A DNA stretch of 33,558 bases from JBPRGG01 sp051418075 (lineage in GTDB: Bacteria; Bacteroidota; Bacteroidia; Cytophagales; Cyclobacteriaceae). The notes below the pieces were generated by a model. It was not told where the DNA came from and ran no database searches. It saw nothing but the letters and a program-made list of their open reading frames with translations. The DNA is taken from the NCBI GenBank assembly GCA_051418075.1, contig JBPRGG010000109.1, forward strand, positions 1-33,558. The letters run 5' to 3'. This document shows positions 8,241 through 17,144 of the stretch, piece by piece (position 1 is the stretch's first letter; each line of letters opens with the position of its first letter). A program made the position numbers and the translations under genes.

Positions 8241-8271
8241 TTTGAAATGTTTTGATTTTATGCTATCTTTA
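8241..8271 (+). promoter_or_regulatory. Bacteroidetes-type promoter for the Rcp1-like gene
   Basis: TTTG at 8241-8244 and TATCTTTA at 8264-8271 are separated by exactly 19 bases, matching the consensus TTTG-N19-TAnnTTTG except for the last base. The predicted transcript starts about 17 bases before the ATG at 8295. This suggests the receiver and downstream genes can be expressed independently of the kinase just upstream. Confidence 0.5.
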
Positions 8272-8294
8272 GCTGCAATTCAAGCGAAACATTC

Positions 8295-8717
8295 ATGAAA
8301 TCTTGTGATTATATATTGATAGAAGACAATCCCTATGATGTTGAGTTAATCAATGACGCTTTGGGATCACTTCAAAAAAGATTTACCCACCAGGTATTCA
8401 ATTCAGGAGAAAAAGCCCTGGATTACCTGGAACAACTGATTTTGAAAAAGAGCTTAAAAATGCCGCGTTTTATCATCCTGGACCTTAAATTACCCACTGT
8501 TTCAGGCCTGGAGGTTCTGAAATTATTAAAATCTAACATAGCCTACAAGCGAATACCAGTTGTAGCCTTTACCAATTCCAACGAAATTAAAGATATTGAT
8601 CAAAGCTACGCATACGGGGTCAATGCCTATGTGAGTAAACCAATTGATTCAGAGGAATTTGCCAAAGCAGTTAAGGGCATTGGTAAATTTTGGTTATGTT
8701 TTAATCAGCCTATTTAA
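8295..8717 (+). CDS. Rcp1-like single-domain response regulator
   Basis: A 140-residue lone receiver. The acidic pocket is Glu10-Asp11 (IEDNPYD), the phosphoacceptor is Asp63 (LDLKLP), the switch Thr is Thr93 (AFTNSN) and the conserved Lys is Lys115 (VSKP). The extra residues after beta-3 and the C-terminal FWL are typical of the Rcp1 subfamily, which receives phosphate from cyanobacterial phytochrome Cph1 and related kinases. It has no output domain, so it must act by protein binding or as a phosphate shuttle. The gene follows the four-PAS kinase by 57 bp and precedes the REC-PAS-kinase by 12 bp, so both are plausible partners. Confidence 0.92.
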   Translation: MKSCDYILIEDNPYDVELINDALGSLQKRFTHQVFNSGEKALDYLEQLILKKSLKMPRFIILDLKLPTVSGLEVLKLLKSNIAYKRIPVVAFTNSNEIKDIDQSYAYGVNAYVSKPIDSEEFAKAVKGIGKFWLCFNQPI

Positions 8718-8729
8718 GTAATACCTTAT

Positions 8730-10178
8730 ATGACAGACAGCCAGCTTACCAAAATCATCATTCTGGAAGATGTCAAAGATGATACAGAATTAATATTAGA
8801 TGAACTTGATCAGTCATCCCTGAATTTTACTTATTTAAATGCCCGGAACAGGGAGCAATATGAACAAGCTCTGGATGATTTCAGTCCCGACCTCATCCTG
8901 GCTGATTTTACTTTACCTGATATTAATGGCCTGGAAGCTTTAAAAATGGCCAAAATGAGCGACCCTATACTACCTGTGATATTTATTACCGGCACTTTAA
9001 AAGTAGAAAAAGCAGTGGAAATGATGAATAAAGGGGCCAGTGATTTTGTGCTGAAAAGAAATTTTAAAGATTTACCCTCCTCCATTTACCGGACCTTACG
9101 CTATAGCTGGGAACAAAGAGAAAGGATCAGGGCTGTCAATGCCTTGAAAGAAAGCGAATCACGGTTCCGGACCATTGCCAATTCAGCCCCAGTGCTTATC
9201 TGGATGACCAATCATGAAGGAAAAGCCATTTTTTTTAATAAGATATGGCAGCAATTTACCGGCAAATCAGTAGAAGCAGGTATGAATGGAGGCTGGTATG
9301 AATGCTTTCATCCGGATGATAGAGGTAAATACCAGGATGAGATCCGGCAGGCTCACCACCAACAAATCAGTTTTAAAACAGAATATCGACTGAAGGATCA
9401 ACAGGGGGAATATAAGTGGATGCAGGACCAGGCTAATGTTCGAACCGATGATGAGGGGGAATTCCTGGGGTTGACCGGTTCAGTTATTGATATTACCGAA
9501 CAAAAAGTGCTGGAAAAGAATAAAAATGACTTTCTAAGTATGGCCAGCCATGAGCTTAAAACCCCTTTGACCGGGGCAAAGGCTTATTTACAATTACTCA
9601 AAACCAATCTTTCTGATCAGGATCAGGTAAAATTTGTAGAACAGGCTGAAAAATCCATCAACAAATTAAACCATTTAATTCATGATTTACTGAAAGTCAA
9701 CCAGTTTGAAGAAGAGCGCCTCGAATTGGAAAAGGAACGGGTGGATTATCACAAATTTTTAAAGCAAATGGTGATGGAAATCAAGAAGGATTATCCTGAC
9801 CGGGAAATTTCCCTGCATGGCTACTCGGACAAACAAATACCCATAGACCGGGATAAGATAAGGGAAGTGCTGGAAAACCTGCTGGTCAATGCCCTCAAAT
9901 ACTCTACTGCAAACAAGCCGGTAAAGGTGGAAGTGCATAACACTTCTGACGGTATACAAACAATCGTGAAGGATCAGGGGATTGGCATTCCGGCGGAAAA
10001 CCAGGAAAAGGTTTTTGATCGTTATTTTAAGGTAGAAAAAAAACGCAATAATTATTCCGGGCTTGGAATAGGTTTGTATATTAGCCGAATAATTGTTAAA
10101 GCCCATGGGGGAAAACTATTTTTTGAAAGTGAAGAAGGGTATGGTGCTTCTTTTTATGTAGAATTGCCTGAAAATTAA
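8730..10178 (+). CDS. REC-PAS hybrid histidine kinase
   Basis: A 482-residue cytoplasmic kinase that begins with a receiver. REC covers residues about 7-125 with Asp14, phosphoacceptor Asp59 (LADFTLP), Thr87 and Lys109. One PAS_3-type domain with its PAC tail spans about 140-258 (FRTIANSAPVLIWMT, then WYECFHPDDRGKY and GSVIDITEQ). HisKA has His274 in SHELKTPL, and the ATPase domain has Asn387, DQGIG at 415-419 and GLGIGL at 444-449. An N-terminal receiver lets an upstream kinase, perhaps via the adjacent lone receivers, control this one. It is 12 bp after the Rcp1-like gene and 15 bp before another receiver, so the three are probably one transcript. Confidence 0.92.
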   Translation: MTDSQLTKIIILEDVKDDTELILDELDQSSLNFTYLNARNREQYEQALDDFSPDLILADFTLPDINGLEALKMAKMSDPILPVIFITGTLKVEKAVEMMNKGASDFVLKRNFKDLPSSIYRTLRYSWEQRERIRAVNALKESESRFRTIANSAPVLIWMTNHEGKAIFFNKIWQQFTGKSVEAGMNGGWYECFHPDDRGKYQDEIRQAHHQQISFKTEYRLKDQQGEYKWMQDQANVRTDDEGEFLGLTGSVIDITEQKVLEKNKNDFLSMASHELKTPLTGAKAYLQLLKTNLSDQDQVKFVEQAEKSINKLNHLIHDLLKVNQFEEERLELEKERVDYHKFLKQMVMEIKKDYPDREISLHGYSDKQIPIDRDKIREVLENLLVNALKYSTANKPVKVEVHNTSDGIQTIVKDQGIGIPAENQEKVFDRYFKVEKKRNNYSGLGIGLYISRIIVKAHGGKLFFESEEGYGASFYVELPEN

Positions 10179-10193
10179 ACCTAATCAAACTGT

Positions 10194-10541
10194 ATGAAAA
10201 AGCTATTCATTTTTGAGGATGATGAGCTAACCATAGACGTGTTAAAAAGCATATTTAAGGAATATGAGGTAAAAGCCAATACCCACTGTGATCAGGTACT
10301 GGAAGATATTAAAACTTTTCAACCTGATTGTATTCTGATGGATCTCAGGATTCCCCAGAATGGAGGAGATGAAGCCACCCGCAAATTAAAAGCAGACCCT
10401 GATCTTAAGCATATTCCGGTAATATTAATTTCGGCAGATCTGAAACTTAAAGCAAAAGCCGAGAGCTGCGGAGCCAATGATTTTATCAGTAAGCCATTTG
10501 AAATTCAAGACCTTAAAGAGCTGGTTAACCGTCTGATTTAG
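10194..10541 (+). CDS. Single-domain response regulator
   Basis: A 115-residue CheY-like receiver: Asp9-Asp10 (FEDDE), phosphoacceptor Asp50 (LMDLRIP), Ser80 in place of the usual Thr (LISAD) and Lys100 (ISKPF). It has no effector domain. It starts 15 bp after the REC-PAS kinase, which is its likely phosphodonor. It may relay to another kinase's partner or control a target by binding. Confidence 0.92.
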   Translation: MKKLFIFEDDELTIDVLKSIFKEYEVKANTHCDQVLEDIKTFQPDCILMDLRIPQNGGDEATRKLKADPDLKHIPVILISADLKLKAKAESCGANDFISKPFEIQDLKELVNRLI

Positions 10542-10620
10542 TAATATAGTGAACATTAACGGGGCCGGCATCAGTAGATCTTTCAACATTACAGGAAGAT
10601 ATATACCTGATCCACAGGTC

Positions 10621-10651
10621 TTTTAAAAATAAAACGTTTATCCTAAATTTG
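10621..10651 (+). promoter_or_regulatory. Candidate promoter for the CheB-CheR kinase gene
   Basis: TTTT at 10621-10624 and a full -7 match TAAATTTG at 10644-10651 are separated by 19 bases. The predicted start site is about 12 bases before the ATG at 10670. The -7 box is perfect against TAnnTTTG and the -33 box differs in one base. Confidence 0.45.
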
Positions 10652-10669
10652 CTTAAAAGATAGATCAAC

Positions 10670-13600
10670 ATGTCTAATGTAGAGACTGGAAAACTTCATT
10701 ATGTAGGTGTGGGGGCTTCTGCCGGAGGATTGCAGGCCATTTCTACATTTTTATCTTCCTTTGAAAGAAAAGAAAATTTTTGCGTGATCATTGTTCAGCA
10801 TTTAAGCAGTGAACACAAAAGCGAACTAACTTCCATACTGGAAAGGAGAAGTAAGTGGCCGGTGGAACAGGTAACTAATGGTGTTGAATTGGAAGCAGGC
10901 AAGATCTATGTAGCCCCGCCCGATAAATCCATTATGATTAGCAGTAACCGGCTGGAACTTAGACAAGAAAGAAAATCCATCCACCCTTCTCCCTCGGTAG
11001 ATCATTTTTTTGAATCTTTAGCTCAGGAAGCTGGCTCTAAAGCCATCGGTGTGATCTTATCCGGATATGGTAAAGACGGAACCCATGGGGCTGAAATGAT
11101 CAAAAAGCAGGGCGGTTTTATTATCAGCCAGACCCCTTCCACAGCCCAGCATCCAGACATGCCACAAAATGTGATCAATCAGGGTTATTATGATTGCCAC
11201 CTGACTCCGCCCGAAATGTATGATGAAATTGTGCAATACATTGCCAATCACGACCTTGTAAAAAGCCTGAAACAACCGAAAGATAGCCTGGATTCTATAT
11301 TTGAAATGCTGGCCCGAAAAACCGGCACTGATTTTTCCCACTATAAACCTTCCACCATCAAACGGCGCATAAAAAAGCGGCTGGAGGCCCTGGATATCGA
11401 AAACGAAAGCCTTTACCTGCAACACATTAAAAAAAACCCAGGAGAGTTGGAAAACCTGTTCAATACCGTGCTGATAGGCGTGACCGAATTCTTCCGCAAT
11501 ATAGAAGCTTTTGAAAAACTAAAACCCCTGCTGAAATCATTGCTGGATCAAAAAAAGTCGGGGGATGACCTGCGTATCTGGTCTGTGGGTTGCGCAACCG
11601 GACAAGAAGCCTATTCTGTAGCCATGATGATCCGGGAATTATTGCATCAGGAGAGACAGTTGAATATTCAGATCTTTGCCACAGATATGGATCAAAAAGC
11701 CCTGAATATAGGGCGCAAAGGGATCTATGCTCCACATTCAGTGGAAAACCTGTCCCAGGATTTTATCAGTAAATACTTTGATAAATATGAAGGCGGTTAT
11801 CAGATCAAAAAATATATCAGACAATTTGTATTGTTCTCCCGCCATGATATCACTACCGATCCTCCCTTTGTCAAGCAGGATCTCATCATTTGCCGTAACC
11901 TGCTGATCTATTTTAATAACGATCTGCAGAAAGAAGCATTAAAAACTTTTCATTATGCCTTAAAACCGGCCGGAGGATTATTTTTGGGAAAGTCAGAGAG
12001 TATCAGTGTGATACCAGACTTGTTTGATCAGGTAGACAGCAAAAACAGGATCTACCGCAGATCAGAAGCCGGACCGATGTATACCCTGGATTATGTCCGT
12101 TTCAGGCGAAACAAAAAGCCTTCCAGAGAATCCAGTAAGGAGGAAAATAAAATGAACCGGGGATTTTCCCTATTGGATAATGCCAAAGAAACTTTGTTCA
12201 ACTATTATGAACATCCGTTTGTGGTGATCAATGAAAACTTTCAGGTGAAGGAATTGAAAGGCAGCTTGCGTCTCTACCTGGAAATGGGAGAAGGAAAAGT
12301 AGATGTAAACCTGGTGCGCATGGTTAACCAGGAACTGGTGATGGATTTAAGGGCCTTGTTGGTAAAAATAAAAAAGACCGGAGAGCCACAGGAAAGCAAT
12401 ATTATCAAGTTTTCCCTGTTTGATCAGGAACACCTGGTTAAAATGAAGGTGATGCCTCTGGTGTTTGATCTGTACAAGTCCAGCCATTATATGGTAATCT
12501 TTGAAAAGATCAAGGACGATCCTCATTATTATGCCTACGAGAAGGATTTTGATCTGGAAGAAGTTCGTAATTTCAGGATCAAGGAATTGGAGCAGGAACT
12601 GATGGCTTCCCGGGAGCATATACAAACTTTTACCGAAGAACTGGAAACCAGTAATGAAGAACTACAATCGCTGAATGAAGAATTACAATCGGCCAATGAA
12701 GAGTTGAAGTCATCCAATGAAGAACTGGAAACCAGCAATGAAGAGCTGCAATCAGCCAATGAAGAATTGCATACGGCCAATGCTGAATTGCGTAATGCCA
12801 ATGAAGAACTGATTGAAAAAGAGAATGAAATTAAATCTTCCCGGGAAAAAATTGCCCGCAATGAGCACCTTTACAAAACTATCACTGAGAATTTTCCCAA
12901 TGGCTGGGTGGGCGTAATCAATCTTGATATGAAAATCGAGTATATTGCCGGTCAGGGCCTGGAAAATCATTCGCGGCAATCATTGGTGGGAATGGCAGCC
13001 TATGAATTGAATCCATTTGATTCAGAAAGAAAGAAATTAAAGCAGTTGTTTGAAAAGGCCTTTCAAAAACAAGAAACGGCAGTTGAATTATATGATAAAG
13101 AGCAACATGTGAAAGTAGTGGCTTTGCCTTTATTTTATGGCAAGGATGGTAAGTCTGTGGAAAAGGTTCTGTTTATTTCCCAGGATGTGACCCGCTATTT
13201 AAATGCCCTGGCCCAGGTAAAGGAAAGTGAAGAACGTTTTCGAATGTTGGCAGATACTGCCCCCATCATGATATGGATGGAAGACAAGCATAAAAACAAT
13301 ATTTATCAAAGCGCCGGATGGCAGAATTTTACCGGAACTTCGGCCCAGGATAATTATGGCAAAGGCTGGTTAAGCCAGGTACATCCGGAAGACCGTGAAA
13401 GGGTAGGTAAGGCTTTCAACGAAGCTTTTGATAACAGAAAACATTTTACCGCTGAATACCGGTTGCAGCGGGATGATGGCAGTTATCGTTGGATCATTGA
13501 CCATGGTAAACCCCGGTTTGACAGCTCCGACAAATTTTTGGGCTATATCGGAGGGTGTATAGATATTCATGAGCAGAAGGAGATTGAAAAAAAGAAGGAC

Positions 13601-14269
13601 GAATTCATGAACCTGGCCAGTCACGAATTGCGTACTCCCCTTACTGCGGCAAAAGCTTACAATCAGATGGTCAAGCAAATTCTGGAGCAAAAGGAAGAGC
13701 ATGAACTAATATCTATGCTGGCAAAGATGGAAGGATCCCTGAACCGCTTGCACCGACTAATCAATGAATTGCTGGATGTAAGCCGTATTGAATTGGGAAA
13801 AGTGAAACTGAAATTGGAGGAGCTGGATATGGATGAATTGGTCACTTCCATTTTACAAGAATACAGTAAGATAGAAACAGATCACCAGTTCACCCTGGAG
13901 AACCGCTCCGAACAAATAATTATAGCTGACCGGGGGTTGCTCCAACAGGTATTTCAGAATTTGTTGTCTAATGCAGTAAAATTCTCTCCACCCGGCTCTG
14001 AGATCAAAGTAGACCTTCGGCCAGGGAAACAATTTGTTGAAGTAACTGTGCAGGACCAGGGGCTGGGCATCAAACCGGAAGACCAGGAAAAAATATTTGA
14101 TAAGTTCTACCAGATCGAAGAAAGTAAAAAACAAGGGTTGGGTTTGGGATTATATTTGGTCAAAGGAATTGTGGAAGCACATAAAGGTGCAATTACAGTA
14201 AAAAGCAAACCCAATGAAGGGGCAGTATTTAAATTCACCTTACCCCTGAAAATTGCACCTAGCTGTTAA
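10670..14269 (+). CDS. CheB-CheR-PAS-PAS histidine kinase fusion
   Basis: A 1199-residue cytoplasmic fusion. Residues 10-195 are a CheB methylesterase with triad Ser17 (GASAGG), His44 (VQHL) and Asp136 (GYGKDGTHG), lacking CheB's usual regulatory receiver. Residues about 210-465 are a CheR methyltransferase (VTEFFRN, SAM motif VGCATGQEAYS, RNLLIYF). Residues about 640-740 are a coiled coil of NEEL heptads. PAS domains follow at about 742-850 and 852-970. HisKA has His985 (SHELRTPL), and the ATPase has DQGLG at 1129-1133 and GLGLGL at 1156-1161. All catalytic signatures are present. Such fusions are common in environmental bacteria, usually outside classical chemotaxis loci, and their methylation targets are mostly unknown. 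No receptor, cheA or cheW is in the window. The gene converges on the Kai operon, 46 bp apart at their ends. Confidence 0.93.
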   Translation: MSNVETGKLHYVGVGASAGGLQAISTFLSSFERKENFCVIIVQHLSSEHKSELTSILERRSKWPVEQVTNGVELEAGKIYVAPPDKSIMISSNRLELRQERKSIHPSPSVDHFFESLAQEAGSKAIGVILSGYGKDGTHGAEMIKKQGGFIISQTPSTAQHPDMPQNVINQGYYDCHLTPPEMYDEIVQYIANHDLVKSLKQPKDSLDSIFEMLARKTGTDFSHYKPSTIKRRIKKRLEALDIENESLYLQHIKKNPGELENLFNTVLIGVTEFFRNIEAFEKLKPLLKSLLDQKKSGDDLRIWSVGCATGQEAYSVAMMIRELLHQERQLNIQIFATDMDQKALNIGRKGIYAPHSVENLSQDFISKYFDKYEGGYQIKKYIRQFVLFSRHDITTDPPFVKQDLIICRNLLIYFNNDLQKEALKTFHYALKPAGGLFLGKSESISVIPDLFDQVDSKNRIYRRSEAGPMYTLDYVRFRRNKKPSRESSKEENKMNRGFSLLDNAKETLFNYYEHPFVVINENFQVKELKGSLRLYLEMGEGKVDVNLVRMVNQELVMDLRALLVKIKKTGEPQESNIIKFSLFDQEHLVKMKVMPLVFDLYKSSHYMVIFEKIKDDPHYYAYEKDFDLEEVRNFRIKELEQELMASREHIQTFTEELETSNEELQSLNEELQSANEELKSSNEELETSNEELQSANEELHTANAELRNANEELIEKENEIKSSREKIARNEHLYKTITENFPNGWVGVINLDMKIEYIAGQGLENHSRQSLVGMAAYELNPFDSERKKLKQLFEKAFQKQETAVELYDKEQHVKVVALPLFYGKDGKSVEKVLFISQDVTRYLNALAQVKESEERFRMLADTAPIMIWMEDKHKNNIYQSAGWQNFTGTSAQDNYGKGWLSQVHPEDRERVGKAFNEAFDNRKHFTAEYRLQRDDGSYRWIIDHGKPRFDSSDKFLGYIGGCIDIHEQKEIEKKKDEFMNLASHELRTPLTAAKAYNQMVKQILEQKEEHELISMLAKMEGSLNRLHRLINELLDVSRIELGKVKLKLEELDMDELVTSILQEYSKIETDHQFTLENRSEQIIIADRGLLQQVFQNLLSNAVKFSPPGSEIKVDLRPGKQFVEVTVQDQGLGIKPEDQEKIFDKFYQIEESKKQGLGLGLYLVKGIVEAHKGAITVKSKPNEGAVFKFTLPLKIAPSC
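12635..12822 (+). repeat. 21-bp repeats encoding NEEL heptads
   Basis: About nine imperfect 21-bp units inside the CheB-CheR kinase gene encode a run of heptads of the form N-E-E-L-x-[ST]-x (for example SNEELQS, ANEELKS, ANEELHT). They predict a continuous parallel coiled coil that would set the spacing between the CheR and PAS/kinase halves. Synonymous codons vary between units, so the repeat is old and under protein-level selection. Confidence 0.8.
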
Positions 14270-14315
14270 GTTACTGAAGAATTTTTGTAGCCAGGCAGTA
14301 GAGTAAAAGAATAAT

Positions 14316-16814
14316 TTATGCGGGGTTGTATTCTTTGAGAAAAATGGTAAACGTGGTTCCCTGTCCAGGCTCACTTTCTACTGCAATGTTTCCCCCATTT
14401 TTTTCCACCATGGTTTTAATGATGTACAGTCCTATGCCCAAACCCTTGGTTCCGGTAGCAAATCTTTTAAATGGCTGAAACAGGTTGCGGCTATACTTTT
14501 GCAGATCAATGCCTATGCCATTGTCTTCAAATATTAACCTGATCCCATGATCCACTTTTTCCACCGCAATATCCAATTGCAAGGGGCGGCGGGGAGAAGC
14601 ATACTTTAAAGCATTACTGGTCATATTTTTCACCACACTGAATAAATAAGCCCTGACATAATTTATCTGGAGATTATCCTGGATATCAAGATGGATGTTC
14701 GCACCTTTTTCCCTGATCCTGTTTTGCTCATCCTCTAAAACCTCATCAATTACTTGTTTCACCCCAATTTTGGGCTCACTTACCACCTTTCTTCCCTGGG
14801 CATCTATGATCTGTATCAGACCTTCCAGGGTTCGATCCAGTTTATCCACCCCTTTCTGCATCATTTCAACTAATTGATCCTGCTGCTCAGGCGGGGAGTT
14901 TTTGAGTATCTGCAATAGTGCCTGCAGGTTGGCTGTGGGTGATCTTAAATCATGGGCCACCGTATGTACAAAATTATCCAGGTATTTATTAACTTCCTGT
15001 AATTCTTCATTCTTCTCCCCCAGCGCATGTCTGGCCCTAACCTGATCAGTCACATCATAGGCATACATCAGGATCCCTTCAATGTTACCATCCGGGTTAG
15101 TATAAGGCTGGTATACGAAATTAAAATATAAATAAACTATTTTCTTTTCCTCATTTTTTATTCGGACTTTGTAGTTTTTTGCTGAAAAAGTCTTTCCCTC
15201 CCGATATACTTTATGTAGAATATCAACAATGTCCTGCTGATTAATTTCAGGAAAAACATCAAAAATAGACCGGCCAATCACCTTTTTATACTCAAAGGCC
15301 TCCTGGTAAGCCAGGTTGGCAAATTCAATCTTATAATCAGGTCCTTTAACCAGGCAGATCAGTCCTGGTGCATCTATAAACAGATCATAGAGCCTTTTTC
15401 TTTCTGCTTCTACCTGGGCCAGAGCCTTTTTTTCCTGGTTCAGGGCCAGGTCCAGCTGATGGTTGCTCTTTTTGAGATCCCGGGTGCGTTCTTCAACTTT
15501 GGCTTCCAACTCCTGATTTAGCTGAATCAGCTTTTCTTCAGCCTGTTTTAGCTGGGTAACATCCTGGGTCACCCCAAATATTTTCTTTACCTGGCTGGCA
15601 TGATCGGGTAAAGCATTGCTTCTTCCCTGCAGATGTTTTATCTGGTTATCCCGGGTATAAATCCGGAATTGATAATCAAAAGGCTGGTTCAGGTCAATCT
15701 TTCCCGATAAAATATTCTGCACCATCACCTGGTCATTCTCATGCACCTTATCCATAATAACCTGATGGGTTATCTCCTGGTCGGAGGAAAACTGCCAAAT
15801 TTGGCGAAGATTTTCTGAAAAAGTAATTTGATCATTTTCCAGATTCCATTCCCAACTGCCTATTTGGGCCAGTTCCTGAGCCGTATTTAATTTGGCATTG
15901 GTTTTCTTCAATTGTCTCTCCTGGTGAATGATCTCAGAAATATCCTTGGAAATAGCTAACACAGAATAAATCTTCCCATCCGGGTCAGTTTCCGGTACCA
16001 GGGAATTAATAAAATACCGCTGTTGGTGGTTGATGAGGTATTCAGAAGGAAAGCTGATGATCTCACTGGACTGTCCAGCCTTCTCCAGGTTTTCCATCCA
16101 GGATACAAAGGCATTTGATTCCCCAAAAACCTGGATAGGTGTTTGCCCCAGTACATCGTCTCTTTTTTTGTCAAACAGCTTTTCAAAAGGTTGATTAATA
16201 AAAGTAAATTGATGATCCGGATTATAACGGGTGATGACAGAAGGAATATTTTCTACCAGGGATCGCCATTGGGATTCTGATTTTCTGATAGCCTGCTCCG
16301 CCTTTTTATGCCGGCTGATATCAGACAGGATAATGATGAAATATTTCTTATTGTCCTGATTATAAGAAGAAACCGCGCAGTTGAAAGTGGTATTTTCCTG
16401 AAGTTGATTGGGGATATTTATTTCATACTGTAGGTCATGATCATTGGTGATTTGCAACAGGTCACGCCAGTCTTTGTGCTCCGGGGCGGGCACATGTGTA
16501 TCAAACCGGGAACCAATCACCTTATGCAGGGGCATTTCCAGGTACATGGCCAGGCGCGAATTGGCATAAACCATGATCAGATCCTGATTTACGACGGCTG
16601 CACCTTCGTTCATTTTTTCGATCAGTAAACGATAGATGCTTAAATCAGAATGTTGCAGCTGGTATTTTCCCCCTGCATCCTTCTCCTGTTCCAACAAAAG
16701 ATCTATTCCATTTTGATCCCGGGAAGCCATTGTTTTTTGGGCTTCCTCCAGTTGTCGTTTGAGCGCTTTATTCTCTTCCCTTAAACTATTTATATCCTTG
16801 GTTGATTCGGTCAT
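14316..16814 (-). CDS. Four-PAS histidine kinase of the Kai operon
   Basis: An 832-residue cytoplasmic kinase. A coiled coil lies at about 5-45, then PAS domains at about 58-170 (IEKMNEGAAVVNQDL), 180-295 (LVENIPSVITRY), 312-425 (AQIGSWEWNLENDQITFSEN) and 472-592 (LFIDAPGLICLVKG), with a coiled coil near 425-475. HisKA has His621 (AHDLRSP). The ATPase has Asn734, DNGIG at 764-768 and GLGIGL at 791-796. The start is ATG at 16814: the frame stays open to 17021, but that part overlaps kaiB in another phase. The gap to kaiB is 8 bp, so the two are tightly coupled. Unlike cyanobacterial SasA there is no N-terminal KaiB-like domain, so any readout of the Kai proteins would work differently. The C-terminal kinase core is complete. 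Confidence 0.9.
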   Translation of the reverse strand: MTESTKDINSLREENKALKRQLEEAQKTMASRDQNGIDLLLEQEKDAGGKYQLQHSDLSIYRLLIEKMNEGAAVVNQDLIMVYANSRLAMYLEMPLHKVIGSRFDTHVPAPEHKDWRDLLQITNDHDLQYEINIPNQLQENTTFNCAVSSYNQDNKKYFIIILSDISRHKKAEQAIRKSESQWRSLVENIPSVITRYNPDHQFTFINQPFEKLFDKKRDDVLGQTPIQVFGESNAFVSWMENLEKAGQSSEIISFPSEYLINHQQRYFINSLVPETDPDGKIYSVLAISKDISEIIHQERQLKKTNAKLNTAQELAQIGSWEWNLENDQITFSENLRQIWQFSSDQEITHQVIMDKVHENDQVMVQNILSGKIDLNQPFDYQFRIYTRDNQIKHLQGRSNALPDHASQVKKIFGVTQDVTQLKQAEEKLIQLNQELEAKVEERTRDLKKSNHQLDLALNQEKKALAQVEAERKRLYDLFIDAPGLICLVKGPDYKIEFANLAYQEAFEYKKVIGRSIFDVFPEINQQDIVDILHKVYREGKTFSAKNYKVRIKNEEKKIVYLYFNFVYQPYTNPDGNIEGILMYAYDVTDQVRARHALGEKNEELQEVNKYLDNFVHTVAHDLRSPTANLQALLQILKNSPPEQQDQLVEMMQKGVDKLDRTLEGLIQIIDAQGRKVVSEPKIGVKQVIDEVLEDEQNRIREKGANIHLDIQDNLQINYVRAYLFSVVKNMTSNALKYASPRRPLQLDIAVEKVDHGIRLIFEDNGIGIDLQKYSRNLFQPFKRFATGTKGLGIGLYIIKTMVEKNGGNIAVESEPGQGTTFTIFLKEYNPA

Positions 16815-16822
16815 TTTTGGGT

Positions 16823-17098
16823 TCACTTTCCTGCTTTTATTTCCAAAATCTGTAATACTTTTGCAGTGTCTGACAGATTGCCTACAATATGTTTTTCCGG
16901 TAAAGGGGCCACTCTGACTAAAGTAGGAATTGCAATCAGATCCAGTGTTTTGGCCAACTCTGGTTGCTGATAAATATCTATTACCTCCAGTTCTACCTGA
17001 TCGGCTAAATGCTCCCGGCAAATACGGTTTATATTTTCTATTGCCTGGATTGAATTGGGTGTTATGCCTGCCACATAAAGCCTGAAATGGTGTGTCAT
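16823..17098 (-). CDS. kaiB: Circadian clock protein KaiB homologue
   Basis: A 91-residue protein with the KaiB signature: FRLYVAGITPNS at 6-16, VELEVIDIYQQPELAK at 35-50, AIPTLVRVAPLPEKHIVGNLSD at 56-77 and a C-terminal KVLQILEI helix. In cyanobacteria KaiB switches to a thioredoxin-like fold, binds the CI ring of KaiC at night and competes with the kinase SasA. The conserved IxGDLSD segment reads IVGNLSD here, with Asn for Asp. Length is near that of short bacterial KaiB forms (about 90-110). It lies 46 bp downstream of kaiC and 8 bp upstream of the four-PAS kinase gene. KaiA is not encoded in the window. Confidence 0.93.
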   Translation of the reverse strand: MTHHFRLYVAGITPNSIQAIENINRICREHLADQVELEVIDIYQQPELAKTLDLIAIPTLVRVAPLPEKHIVGNLSDTAKVLQILEIKAGK

Positions 17099-17144
17099 GC
17101 GTTTTCCTGTTTCATATTGCTTAAAAAATCGTATAGGTGCTTGG

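Noticed and set aside
8295..10541. Possible phytochrome system based on the Rcp1-like regulator
   Set aside because: None of the kinases has a GAF-PHY chromophore module with the bilin-binding signature, only PAS domains.
12535..12861. Minus-strand serine-rich ORF of 108 codons inside the CheB-CheR kinase gene
   Set aside because: It is the antisense shadow of the NEEL repeats, where GAAGA-rich codons read as Ser/Phe/Leu on the other strand.
16815..17021. N-terminal extension of the Kai-operon kinase frame by 69 codons
   Set aside because: It lies entirely within kaiB in another phase, has low-complexity Ser/Arg/Cys-rich composition, and the ATG at 16814 starts 8 bp after the kaiB stop.
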